From contig OY759269.1 in assembly GCA_963662155.1 (NCBI GenBank), forward strand, positions 8,662,355 through 8,726,354: DNA of 64,000 bases, in the 5' to 3' direction. Origin of the DNA: Lamellibrachia columna (lineage: Eukaryota; Annelida; Polychaeta; Sabellida; Siboglinidae). The notes below the pieces were generated by a model, which saw nothing but the letters and a program-made list of their open reading frames with translations, did no database searches and was not told the origin of the DNA. The position numbers were made by a program, and so were the translations under genes. Numbering within the stretch: the first letter of the stretch is position 1; each line of letters starts with the position of its first letter. Below, piece after piece: positions 34,601 through 40,693 of the stretch.

Positions 34601-37143
34601 TTGTTTGAATCTTCACTGATCTGTTCAGTCAAATTGTGCGTTCTGCATTGTACTTATCAGATGCATTATTAGAGTAGTAAATTTTCTCTTTAAAACTTAC
34701 AGGTATATAACACAAGAACAGGAAAGAGGAACAGGAAACAGGAAATATTTATTCGTCCCAAAGACAACAAAACAGAGTATTCAACACAAAAACCATACAA
34801 TATATTACATTTATGTCGACATGATAAAACGAAGTAGCAAGAATATAGAGTACGGTCTGAAAAAAAAAGATAATGTCATAAGTGACGGGAGACTCCTACT
34901 AAGACTAAAAAATAATCGCTGTCGTAGGAGCCACCCTGTCGATTAATTTCACCCGTTTTTTAAATTATAAAAAGAAAAATCCCTATAGATATTAATGCAT
35001 AATTACTGAGTGAACAAAATTAATATAGATATGTCTGTATACTACAAATGCCAATTATATTCCTACAATCGGATATACATAGAGTGATTTTAACCAAAGA
35101 GGAACGGAGACATAGTCAGTCATGTTGACATATAACAATTTTGGATTGCACATTGTTCAATATATGTATTCAGATAATAAAGTTTGATAAAATTTGAGAA
35201 ACCATGTAAACTGTGAGTGGTGACCTTGTCTTTTAATAAATCAGGTGCATTATTTATGGTATGTGGCAAACTGTACCTGAGACTTCGTTTAGCAAACTCG
35301 TGGTGTACCCTGATCGTATGCAAGAAAGGTTGGCTTATGTTCCTTCTGTATAATGCAATTACTGATTCACTGTTGCTTGGTTTTCCCAGTTGGAGCATTT
35401 AGAGGAGGTTCGGGACAAGATCCTGTCACACTACGTGACCACAATCCAGGTTGTCTGGCGTCACCACAGATGGCAGCACCAACGCCGGAAGCTGCGCCGC
35501 ATCATCGCCATTCAGGCTGGTGCGCACCACTTGTTTGATCTTTCTCTTATTTAATTCCTAACCTAATCGTTTATTGACACTTACACGTGTGTTAGTTTGT
35601 GCTAGTAAGGTCAAGATTCACAAGAACTAAATGTGTGTTGTGCTACATGAGAGGTAACTATATTTATATAGCACCTGGAAGTGAATCTGCACTAAAGCAT
35701 CTTATAATATGGATCTCTATACTGAGGCATGCATAAAATGCTTGTACACTGTAAGATAAATAAATAAAAAGTAGTGTTAAAATTGTTAAAGAAAACTTGA
35801 TCAGATTTAAAATAGGTCAAACATACATAAATAAATAAAACTGCACAATCCTGGAGAACTATAGTATTCCCTGATTGTAGCCCTTCTCGGTGGCCTTGAC
35901 GGTTGTAGTGTGTTCTAGTATAAACTGTGAAACATTGCTTGCCATAGGACGTGCTATTGTAGAGTGGCACAAAAAGTAATGGCTGAACCCTGGGTGTTAT
36001 GTTGATACTGCACTCACATTTCTCAATAAATACTGTTCCACACCAGAAGTGATCATGGCTCAGCTAATTAAATTCCTCAATAATTTTGTTGCTGTAATAA
36101 ACCGTGCTTATTGTGTTTGTCTGTAGTGGTTAGAGGCTGGCTCACTAGGCAGAGCATACAAAGACGGCAAGCTGCGGCAACCATCCTCCAGCGACATTAC
36201 AGACAGCGCCATCTGCAGCACAGCACCCGCACAGCCACACACAACATGGGCAGAACTGCTGGGGAAAATATCCCCCAGTCATCTGCAGCCGCATCCAATG
36301 GCATAGCCACAGACAAGATGAGAATCAACGTTGATGTAAACACAACACAAGACTGTGTCATCATTGATAACACTGACGTCATGTCCAGTGTGTTTGAGAC
36401 CGGTGACATCATCAACGCTCTGCAGTTGCCTGTGTCCACGGCTGAGTTCAGGACGGTGTCGGCAGCAGTCCGCGCTGCCTTCAGCGTGCAGAGTCGGTTC
36501 CACTTAGCTGGAGCGTTTGCTGGGATCCCATATCTCGAGGCAGCCAATGGGGTGCTCTCACGGCGCAGGCTGCCAAGGGTAAGACACAGATTATCAAAAT
36601 ATATTGGATGGAAACTAGACCCTAATTCTGAAACCAATAATTGCCTTGTACATTATCTATACTAGTTTGTGTCAGTGTTTGTTTGTCTGTCTGTCTGATC
36701 CCTCATATCTCCTTCAGTTTTGCATGTATGGGACGTTAGGTGGTGTCACGGATGCTGGGAATTATTTGTCCCCCGAAACATGATGAAGACCAAAACCATC
36801 ACCCACCAATACATAATGCTGTGCGTTTTTATTTTACTTTGAGAACTTGTACATGCACCCGTAAATATAAGCATATTATAAACGAGTGTTGTATGTATAG
36901 TTCAACATAATTGGGACTACAAGATCTACTGTTTGTTATTACCAGGTGTTACTAAGTTATAAAATTAAGTACTAAACTCTGATGTTGCAATAGCCCATTT
37001 GTTGACTGAGTAGTCTCTGTTGTTCCCACCAGGTGCCAGTGCGGTTTCACACGAAGCCGAACCCCGTCCTGAAGTACGCCCACTATATGTCACAGCGAGA
37101 ACTACAAAATAGTTTGGCTGACTGTCTGGAGGATTATGACTGA
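7619..37143 (+). CDS. MYO19: Myosin XIX, unconventional mitochondrial myosin (23 exons; 5' end missing)
   Basis: Actin-based motor of the mitochondrial outer membrane. Exons: 7619-7727, 8928-9079, 10375-10485, 12013-12074, 12709-12782, 17992-18061, 18900-19002, 20791-20911, 21682-21767, 22516-22606, 23320-23500, 24087-24157, 24783-24904, 26319-26429, 26849-27037, 27343-27471, 28101-28279, 28946-29154, 29596-29637, 31401-31534, 35390-35519, 36127-36578, 37033-37143. All phases join, giving 1012 residues, close to the roughly 970 of vertebrate MYO19. Residue numbers count from exon 7619: P-loop GESGAGK 118-124, switch [10 protein letters not shown] 177-185, switch II DIYGFE 414-419, HYIRCIKPN in the motor, about three IQ motifs (800-860), then a short tail. 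The class assignment rests on the short MYO19-type tail, the three-IQ neck and overall similarity. There is no ATG before exon 3, so a start exon lies upstream. The introns are full of repeats. Confidence 0.93.
7901..8262. mobile_element. MITE-like element with C/G-rich terminal inverted repeats
   Basis: The left end carries GTCCCGGGGGGATACTGCCA and the right end carries, in reverse complement, ACTCC followed by a G run and TACTCCCTATAC. These are imperfect inverted termini about 350 bp apart. The right terminus has a run of 14 C (8231-8244). No ORF. It lies in a MYO19 intron. Confidence 0.5.
8400..8765 (+). pseudogene. Decayed 3' fragment of a LINE reverse-transcriptase ORF
   Basis: Reading + strand frames with stops and shifts gives [12 protein letters not shown], matching the LINE signature usually read as W-S-x-L-x-Y-G-x-E. 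Further on comes [15 protein letters not shown] followed by QSNRLAP, matching the C-terminal R-x-R-W-x-D-x-I-K region of RTE-like proteins. Several stop codons interrupt it. It lies in a MYO19 intron and is unrelated to the minus-strand ORFs here. Confidence 0.5.
9097..9245. repeat. 18-bp array grown from the end of MITE family B
   Basis: About five units of TAAGCGTACATGCCCTAT follow 20 bp after the donor of the MYO19 exon ending at 9079. They then run into GTGTACATCCCCACATTTTT and GATCAG. This matches the terminus of the elements at 34.2 and 60.8-61.1 kb, so the array looks like local amplification of a MITE end. Confidence 0.65.
9246..10374. other. MYO19 intron sequence, nothing recognised
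   Basis: Unique-looking AT-rich intron between exons 8928-9079 and 10375-10485. No ORF, tandem array or element boundary was recognised. Confidence 0.5.
10375..10485 (+). CDS. MYO19: MYO19 P-loop exon
   Basis: 37 codons, phase 0 at both ends. It ends exactly after the Walker A motif GESGAGK, the ATP phosphate-binding loop. The last nine exon bases (GCGGGGAAG) plus the donor are the seed sequence of the adjoining 28-bp array. Confidence 0.95.
10477..11720. repeat. 28-bp minisatellite seeded on a splice donor, about 44 copies
   Basis: The first unit spans the MYO19 exon 3 boundary (GCGGGGAAG/GTGGGTATGAC). Units at 11400-11720 keep GGGGAAGGTGGGTGTGAC, and middle units read GGGTAGGTGGGTGTGAC. 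Each therefore carries a GTGGGT donor-like site. The array ends in another GGGGAAGGTG at 11711-11720. Minus-strand open frames (up to 484 codons of [14 protein letters not shown] text) are by-products of the array. Confidence 0.95.
12165..12475. mobile_element. Palindromic MITE family A copy
   Basis: Inverted arms around a centre near 12.30-12.36 kb. The left arm has TTCTAACATTCTGACTGTCC then AAATGTGTTTTAATG. The right arm has degraded complements ending in AATAGATACAG and TTACCATACAATAAAAA. No ORF. Same family as copies at 5.1, 23.1, 31.8-33.0 and 54.2 kb. Confidence 0.6.
12842..17602. repeat. 57-bp minisatellite, about 83 copies, in MYO19 intron 5
   Basis: The unit begins ATGACTTTCAATGGGCCATC and continues to CCACAGTTACAGC. 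It varies at a few diagnostic positions: ACTTTC, ACTCTC or AATTTC, and TACAGCCAC or TACAACCAC. Early copies alternate with variants reading TTTTACGGCC and AATAACTGCTGTTCAC, so the 5' part has a higher-order dimer pattern. Because 57 is 19 codons and no unit in the core has a stop, two + frames stay open (13741-17202 and 13923-16985). It is spliced out as intron between exons 12709-12782 and 17992-18061, so I do not call it coding. Confidence 0.95.
17557..17663. repeat. Perfect 46-bp inverted repeat closing the 57-bp array
   Basis: The last direct unit (17557-17602) is followed by a 15-bp spacer and then its exact reverse complement (17618-17663). The result could form a long hairpin or cruciform. 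Partial similarity to the unit continues in inverted orientation to about 17680. Confidence 0.95.
17815..17960. mobile_element. Dispersed repeat family G, copy 1
   Basis: Shares GATCTAACGATCAAAGTC, TTCTTTCAATGAT, ATTCTTATTAA-type and CCGACTA motifs in the same order with 59390-59480. It also shares GCTAAATGAATGG and CAGCTTTAA, which recur near 59.9 kb. No ORF or clear termini. Confidence 0.55.
17992..18061 (+). CDS. MYO19: MYO19 switch I exon
   Basis: Phase 1 in and phase 2 out. It encodes [20 protein letters not shown], containing the myosin switch I motif N-x-N-S-S-R-F-G-K that senses the ATP gamma-phosphate. The acceptor AACAG is at 17987-17991. Confidence 0.95.
18062..19783. other. MYO19 introns around exon 18900-19002, no element recognised
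   Basis: Very AT-rich sequence flanks exon 18900-19002, which encodes [14 protein letters not shown] and FHIFYQ, typical of the myosin motor. No repeat array or gene was found on either side up to the TTAA element at 19784. Confidence 0.5.
19784..20429. mobile_element. Non-autonomous piggyBac-like element with TTAA duplications
   Basis: Flanked by TTAA at 19784-19787 and 20426-20429. The termini read CCCATTAGGCCCCA inwards on the left and, reverse complemented, CCCATTAGACCCCA on the right: inverted repeats with one mismatch. TTAA target duplication with ends starting CCC is the hallmark of the piggyBac superfamily. The 638-bp interior has no transposase ORF, but has GC-rich palindromic CGGCCG clusters near the right end (about 20358-20408). 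It lies in a MYO19 intron. Confidence 0.75.
22230..22450. repeat. 32-bp minisatellite with splice-acceptor-like units, about 7 copies
   Basis: Each unit contains GCTTTCACCTGTCCCAGGTC, a pyrimidine-rich stretch followed by CAG/G, and then AAAGATGTTCAT. It ends about 65 bp before the true acceptor of the MYO19 exon starting at 22516. A + strand ORF of repeated [10 protein letters not shown] text here is an artefact. Confidence 0.9.
22608..22855 (+). mobile_element. tRNA-derived SINE, plus orientation
   Basis: tRNA-like head with A-box region GTGCAGTAACTCGG and B box GGTTCAAGTCC (22685-22695). Its body shares CTCGAAACTTTG, TTCATTCACCCCAC and GAAGAGACACTAAAAGC with other copies. It starts directly after the donor of the MYO19 exon ending at 22606. 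Confidence 0.75.
22856..23050 (-). mobile_element. tRNA-derived SINE, minus orientation, facing the previous copy
   Basis: Reverse complemented, it reads ATCAATCGAGAGGACTGGAA at the head (compare GTCGATCGAGAGGACTTGG at 7.4 kb), then CTGCTGTTTCAAAACTTGGG and CACTCCACATTG in the body. The B box is eroded. With the plus copy it makes a tail-to-tail SINE pair within 450 bp. Confidence 0.6.
23080..23290. mobile_element. Palindromic MITE family A copy, shortened
   Basis: Shares GAATATCGTGCTGAATGG, ATTCATAAACAGAAAATGG, GGGCAGTCAAGATGTTCG and ATGATTTTACAATAAAC with the other family A copies. It lies just before MYO19 exon 23320-23500. Confidence 0.55.
24783..24904 (+). CDS. MYO19: MYO19 switch II exon
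   Basis: Encodes [10 protein letters not shown], the switch II / relay start of the motor, then [17 protein letters not shown], a diagnostic myosin block. Phase 1 in, phase 0 out. Acceptor TTGCAG, donor CTGCAG/GTGAGG. Confidence 0.95.
25003..25330 (+). mobile_element. Dispersed repeat family H, copy 1
   Basis: Similar over about 300 bp, in the same orientation, to 57722-58055. Shared landmarks are GTTGAAACGTGGATTTATCA, TGCTGAATCATCTGT, TTTGTCCCA, AGTTCCCAT, CCAGCGAGCAAT, ATACAGCAACT-like and TTTCAACAGGTCA. No coding potential or clear termini. Confidence 0.7.
25795..26310. repeat. 20-bp minisatellite, about 26 copies, abutting a MYO19 acceptor
   Basis: Tandem CACTGAATGTGGTGACACAT units with variants (ATATGGTGACC, GGTGATGCATT). 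The array runs to within about 10 bases of the splice acceptor TGCTTGCAG at 26310-26318. Confidence 0.95.
28101..28279 (+). CDS. MYO19: MYO19 exon with HYIRCIKPN motif
   Basis: Encodes [16 protein letters not shown] and [20 protein letters not shown], the conserved lower-50K / SH1-helix region of the motor near the actin interface. Phase 0 in, phase 2 out (AA/GTGAGT). The next exon supplies [12 protein letters not shown]. Confidence 0.95.
28946..29154 (+). CDS. MYO19: MYO19 exon with basic insert in the converter region
   Basis: Follows the motor core ([19 protein letters not shown]) and ends in the strongly basic [15 protein letters not shown]. Phase 2 in, phase 1 out. The acceptor ACTTGAAG has a weak pyrimidine tract, but the phase and conserved residues support it. 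Confidence 0.85.
29596..29637 (+). CDS. MYO19: Candidate 42-nt MYO19 microexon
   Basis: The acceptor CATTTAAG and donor GCAG/GTCAGT enclose 14 codons, [14 protein letters not shown], in phase 1 at both ends. Skipping it keeps the frame, so it could be a cassette exon. It is acidic and serine-rich and follows the basic end of the previous exon. Called from splice sites and frame only. Confidence 0.55.
29638..31400. other. MYO19 intron with a 48-bp duplication, otherwise nothing seen
   Basis: A 48-bp segment starting CTGGATATACCTAGTGCTTT is duplicated in tandem at about 29953-30053. No other array, element or gene was recognised. Confidence 0.6.
31401..31534 (+). CDS. MYO19: MYO19 converter exon
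   Basis: Encodes [10 protein letters not shown] and [13 protein letters not shown], the myosin converter motif F-G-x-T-K-x-F just before the lever arm. Phase 1 in, phase 0 out. Its last ten bases plus the donor are repeated in the array that follows. Confidence 0.93.
31525..31730. repeat. 41-bp minisatellite seeded on a splice donor, 5 copies
   Basis: The unit starts GACTGGCCAG/GTACGTAGAC, that is the last ten exonic bases plus the donor, and continues to TTGAAATAA. Donor copies fall at 31535 (true), 31576, 31617, 31658 and 31699, exactly 41 bp apart and virtually identical. Confidence 0.95.
31755..33010. mobile_element. Palindromic MITE family A, internally amplified and interrupted
   Basis: The ends match family A: GTCTGATTGTTTTTATCATA at the left, and TTCATTAAAACACATTTGG plus ATGATTTTACCATACAAATG at the right. 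A segment of the left arm (TATAAACTTTATCTATTC then TAAATCATGTCATATAG, about 35 bp) is amplified at 31790-31905 and 32455-32795. Between these, about 31910-32455 is foreign sequence holding another small array (32084-32240). Confidence 0.6.
32084..32240. repeat. 45-bp minisatellite, about 3 copies
   Basis: Units contain AATTTCAGTAGTCGCCTTCT and ATGTTCAAACCATACAAATG. Embedded in the interrupted MITE of MYO19 intron 20. Confidence 0.8.
33125..33395. repeat. 16-bp minisatellite, about 17 copies
   Basis: Tandem CACTTGGCACCCACAT units (CCTCAT variant). Short ORFs of repeated [14 protein letters not shown] text across it are artefacts. Confidence 0.95.
33795..34215. repeat. GT-rich 18-19-bp minisatellite, about 22 copies
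   Basis: Units built on GTATGCCTGTGTGGTATGT, diverged (TAGGCC, TTATGCC). Ends about 20 bp before a MITE family B copy. Confidence 0.9.
34237..34470. mobile_element. MITE family B copy
   Basis: Matches the reverse complement of 60793-61084: TACATGTCCTAATTAGCG, TACACCCCCTTTTTAATCAG, GGTGTTAAACACTG, AGTGTGAAACAGTTATCTTA and TATACGCTTGTTAGGTTGAA in the same order. No ORF. In MYO19 intron 20. Confidence 0.65.
34471..35389. other. MYO19 intron end, nothing recognised
   Basis: Unique-looking intron sequence before the exon at 35390. A 92-codon minus-strand ORF (35120-35398) lacks any domain I recognise. Confidence 0.4.
35390..36578 (+). CDS. MYO19: MYO19 neck and tail exons (35390-35519 and 36127-36578)
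   Basis: The lever arm carries IQ-like motifs that bind calmodulin-type light chains: [32 protein letters not shown] (spanning the junction) and [13 protein letters not shown]. The second exon continues into the MYO19 tail with a weakly conserved linker and then [17 protein letters not shown], corresponding to the mitochondrial-targeting (MyMOMA) region of vertebrate MYO19. The linker is longer than I remember in vertebrates. The intron between them holds no recognised element. Confidence 0.9.
37033..37143 (+). CDS. MYO19: MYO19 terminal exon
   Basis: The acceptor CCCACCAG is followed by [18 protein letters not shown], matching the conserved C-terminal F-H-x-K-x-x-P-x-x-Y-A motif of MYO19. 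The exon then diverges to a stop at 37141-37143. Phase 0. Confidence 0.9.
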   Translation: MPVRFHTKPNPVLKYAHYMSQRELQNSLADCLEDYD

Positions 37144-38300
37144 TTATTACAACAACACTTCAACAGTACTGGATCAAACTCAGATTCTTAGTTACACTTA
37201 GGCATAGAGACATCATAGCACTTCATAATACTGCCTGATTGGCCATTTTGGCTGCAAGCAAAGCCATGTTCTATTTCTGTTCTTAACTCTATTTGATATT
37301 CAGTACTTAACATGATTCATTTGATAAATAAGTATTTTTTAATGTGGACTTAAATCATGATTATGATGTGATCGTTAGATATTATTGTTTTGACAGTGAC
37401 CTTGACATATCAGAAATCAACAGTGCAAACAACGCAGTCATCACAAAATCCTACATGTCACTCATATAATATGTTTATTTACATGTGTGTATGTTAATGT
37501 ACAGTTATACGTATGCTTACAAAATACAATTTTGTAAACGCAGTGATTGACTACTGCTTATAATGGACATATTTTTGAGACTAGACTTAATAAGATTTAC
37601 AATGCTCCGTCTGCAACAGTCACCTGTGTATGACGTACATCACTTCCAGTCATAACAGTAGTCGTCAGGAAACAAGTCTTCCTGCATGTTTACTAACAAC
37701 TTTTTTTCTAATTTCTAGATGTGACTCACTGGTCGTCATTGAAATGTATGATTAAATATAAAAATGCTAACTACATAATAAGGGACTGCAGTCAACTAGA
37801 TTGACCTTTCAGTAAATTTTCACTGAATTTTTATTACAAGGTTACATTTCAGACATTTTTGTTAGGGGTCAGCCATACGTAAAGATGATTACTGCATAAA
37901 AGTGTGTTGTTGTTAATGGGACTAGAATAAATATGTGTGTTTACAACTTTACGATGTAACACAGCTTTGTAATACGTTGTAATAAATGCTGGTTTTTACA
38001 GAGATGGGGCTGTAAGAAAGTTACTTTATTGGAATCAGAAACAAGTTGGCATAAATCTGGCAGGATCCAGTCTTATTTTGTTACAACTAGTTTAGTTGGC
38101 TTTTGCTTGATACCATGACAATTTAGAAAATAAATGAACTGTTTGTGTGAACATACATTTGTTTTACTCTCCGTGTGGATGGGCAGGCATGCATTTGTAT
38201 ATGTATAATGTTGTTGAGGCAATGAAGAACTATATGTTTTGAAAGCGATTACGGATCAGATGTACATATGCAAAAATGGTAGAAAAAACAACCCAACCTC
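37144..38300 (+). other. MYO19 3' UTR with candidate poly(A) signals
   Basis: AATAAA occurs at 37926-37931, 37981-37986 and 38129-38134. The 3' end of the transcript probably falls in this stretch; which signal is used cannot be told. Confidence 0.55.
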
Positions 38301-38324
38301 CCCCTTTACATTTAATGCATCAAC

Positions 38325-38775
38325 TGTATGCACATCTTATACATCAGGTCTGACCCCTCTCCCCCTGTATGCACATCTTATACATCAGGTCTGACCCCTC
38401 TCCCCCTGCATGCACATCTTATACATCAGGTCTGACCCCTCTCTCCCTGTATGCATATCTTATACATCAGGTCTGAACCCTCTCCCCCTGTATGCACATC
38501 TTATACATCAGGTCTGACCCCTCTCCCCCTGTATGCACATCTTATACATCAGGTCTGACCCCTCTCCCCCTGTATGCACATCTTATACATCAGGTCTGAC
38601 CCCTCTCTCCCTGCATGCACATCTTATACATCAGGTCTGACCCCTCTCCCCCTGTATGCGCATTGTATGCATCAGGTCTGATCCCTCTCCCCCTGCATGC
38701 ACATCTTATACATCAGGTGAGACACCTCTCCCCCTGCATGCGCATTGTATGCATCAGGTCTGATCCCTCTCTGTG
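38325..38775. repeat. 41-bp minisatellite, about 11 copies
   Basis: Units contain TGTATGCACATCTTATACAT then CAGGTCTGACCCCTCTCCCC. Intergenic, downstream of MYO19. Confidence 0.95.
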
Positions 38776-38837
38776 CTTCCAGGCTGTGTCTCTTTCTCCT
38801 GTCATTTCACGGTTGACATGCATACCTAGTGTACAGT

Positions 38838-39520
38838 GTGCACTAGCCTAGACCCTCTGCCTACCTTGTGTAAAGTATGCAGTTGTCTAGACCCCCTGCC
38901 TACCCTGTGTACAGTATGCAGTAGCCTAGACACCCTGCCTACCTCGTGTACAGTATGCAGTTGTCTAGACCCCCTGCCTACCTTGTGTACTGTATGCAGT
39001 AGCCTAGACACCCTGCCTACCTCGTGTACAGTATGCAGTTGTCTAGACCCCGTGCCTACCTTGTGTACTGTATGCAGTAGCCTAGACACCCTGCCTACCT
39101 CGTGTACAGTATGCAGTTGTCTAGACCCCCTGCCTACCTTGTGTACTGTATGCAGTAGCCTAGACACCCTGCCTACCTCGTGTACAGTATGCAGTAGTCT
39201 AGACCCCCTGCCTACCCTGTGTACAGTATGCAGTAGCCTAGACACCCTGCCTACCTCGTGTACAGTATGCAGTTGTCTAGACCCCCTGCCTACCTTGTGT
39301 ACTGTATGCAGTAGCCTAGACACCCTGCCTACCTCGTGTACAGTATGCAGTAATCTAGACACCCTGCCTACCTTGTGTAAAGTATGCAGTAGTCTAGACC
39401 CCTGCCTACCTTGTGTAAAGTATGCAGTAGTCTATACCCCGTGCCCACCTTGTGTAAAGTATGCAGTAGTCTAGACCCCCTGCCTACCTTGTGTAAAGTA
39501 TGCAGTAGTCTAGACTCCCC
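38838..39520. repeat. 39-bp minisatellite with 78-bp alternation, about 17 copies
   Basis: Units read CTAGACCCCCTGCCTACCTT and TGCAGTAG. Two unit types (ACCTTGTGTACTG with TAGCCTAGACACC, and ACCTCGTGTACAG with TTGTCTAGACCCC) alternate, so part of the array is a 78-bp dimer. As 39 is 13 codons, both strands have long open frames that I treat as artefacts. Confidence 0.95.
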
Positions 39521-39814
39521 TCCCCTATGTACACACAGCGTATGTGATCACTGTTATCCTCTCCTTACGTACACAATTTGTAGATGGCCCCCTAAAAGGT
39601 GGAAGTGCGTGTGTGTGCGTGTGCGTGTGTATATCCATGTTTCAATTTCTTACTTCACCACAGTAATATATTGTATACATGTTTATACATGCATTATTTG
39701 TGTATATAGATTAAGGTTATGCAATTCTACGTAATATAGTAATCAGGACACTTTACCAATATGGTCATGATAAAATGCAGTATTATTATATTAAGATTTA
39801 ACAAGAACAACATT

Positions 39815-40300
39815 GCCATTCAAGGCAAAAGCCCAGATGGCAAGTGGACAAGGAAGCCATTGGCTTATCGAGAGTCCAACATTTTTATGTTTATGTGTAA
39901 TCCGCCCTCCTGAGATATGTGTCAACCTTGTTTTTAAGCATATTCACGCTGCTAGAGTTACACAATCTGTAGATAATTTGTTCCATTCATTGAATGTCCT
40001 CTGTGAGAACGAGTGCTTCCTGGTGTCCAATCTACACTGATCCTTTATTAATGTTACCTCATGTCCTCTAGTTCTTGAGTGAGAAAAACATTACTATCAA
40101 TGTTTTCATACACATTCAATATCTTAAAAACTTCAATCTTATCTCCCCTTAACCTCCTTGTCTCTAGGGTTGTTAAACCACATTCTTTCAGTCGTTCTTC
40201 ATAACTAAGGTGTCTCAGTTCATAATAAACACGTATATTCATTACTCGATAAAGTTGGCTGTTTCTAACAATAACAAATCTCTCAAGATTTGACAAATAT
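39815..40300 (-). pseudogene. 5'-truncated CR1-like LINE 3' end, copy 1
   Basis: The minus strand encodes LRHLSYEERLKECGLTTLE followed by TRRLRGDKIEVFKILNVYEN, a conserved C-terminal block of animal CR1/L2-like reverse-transcriptase ORFs. The flanking non-coding part (39815-40050) matches 62625-62765 next to the second copy (AGCCATTGGCTTATCGAGAG). Truncated on both sides. Confidence 0.8.
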
Positions 40301-40499
40301 CAATATTTACCAAAGTTTTAAATAAAGCTTGTGAGATTACATTAAGAAGACCTTGTGAATTTGTGTGGTGTGTTTCTAACAGCAACAAGGGCAGTGATAA
40401 ATAACAAACACAAACACACATTTGCTTTGCAAATTTGATTGATACTGAAACCAATCGGAAAAGTGCACAATTACATTTTTTAAATAAAAACTACACTGC

Positions 40500-40693
40500 T
40501 TTTTGTTGGATACATGCCAGGGGTAGTAGTAACACTTCCATACATTGTGTAGGATATATTCCAGGGGTAGCAGTAACACTTCCATACATTGTGTAGGATA
40601 TATGCCAGGGGTAGTAGTAACACTTCCATACATTGTGTAGGATGTATGCCAGGGGTAGTAGTAACACTTCTATACAGTGTGTAGGATGTATGT
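40500..40693. repeat. Left remnant of the 44-bp minisatellite, about 4 copies
   Basis: Units contain AACACTTCCATACATTGTGT and AGGATGTATGCCAGGGGTAG, the same as 44809-46408. A LINE separates the two parts. Confidence 0.95.

Noticed and set aside
38826..39474. Overlapping ORFs on both strands (178 and 212 codons)
   Set aside because: 39-bp array is 13 codons long; both strands open, no domain.
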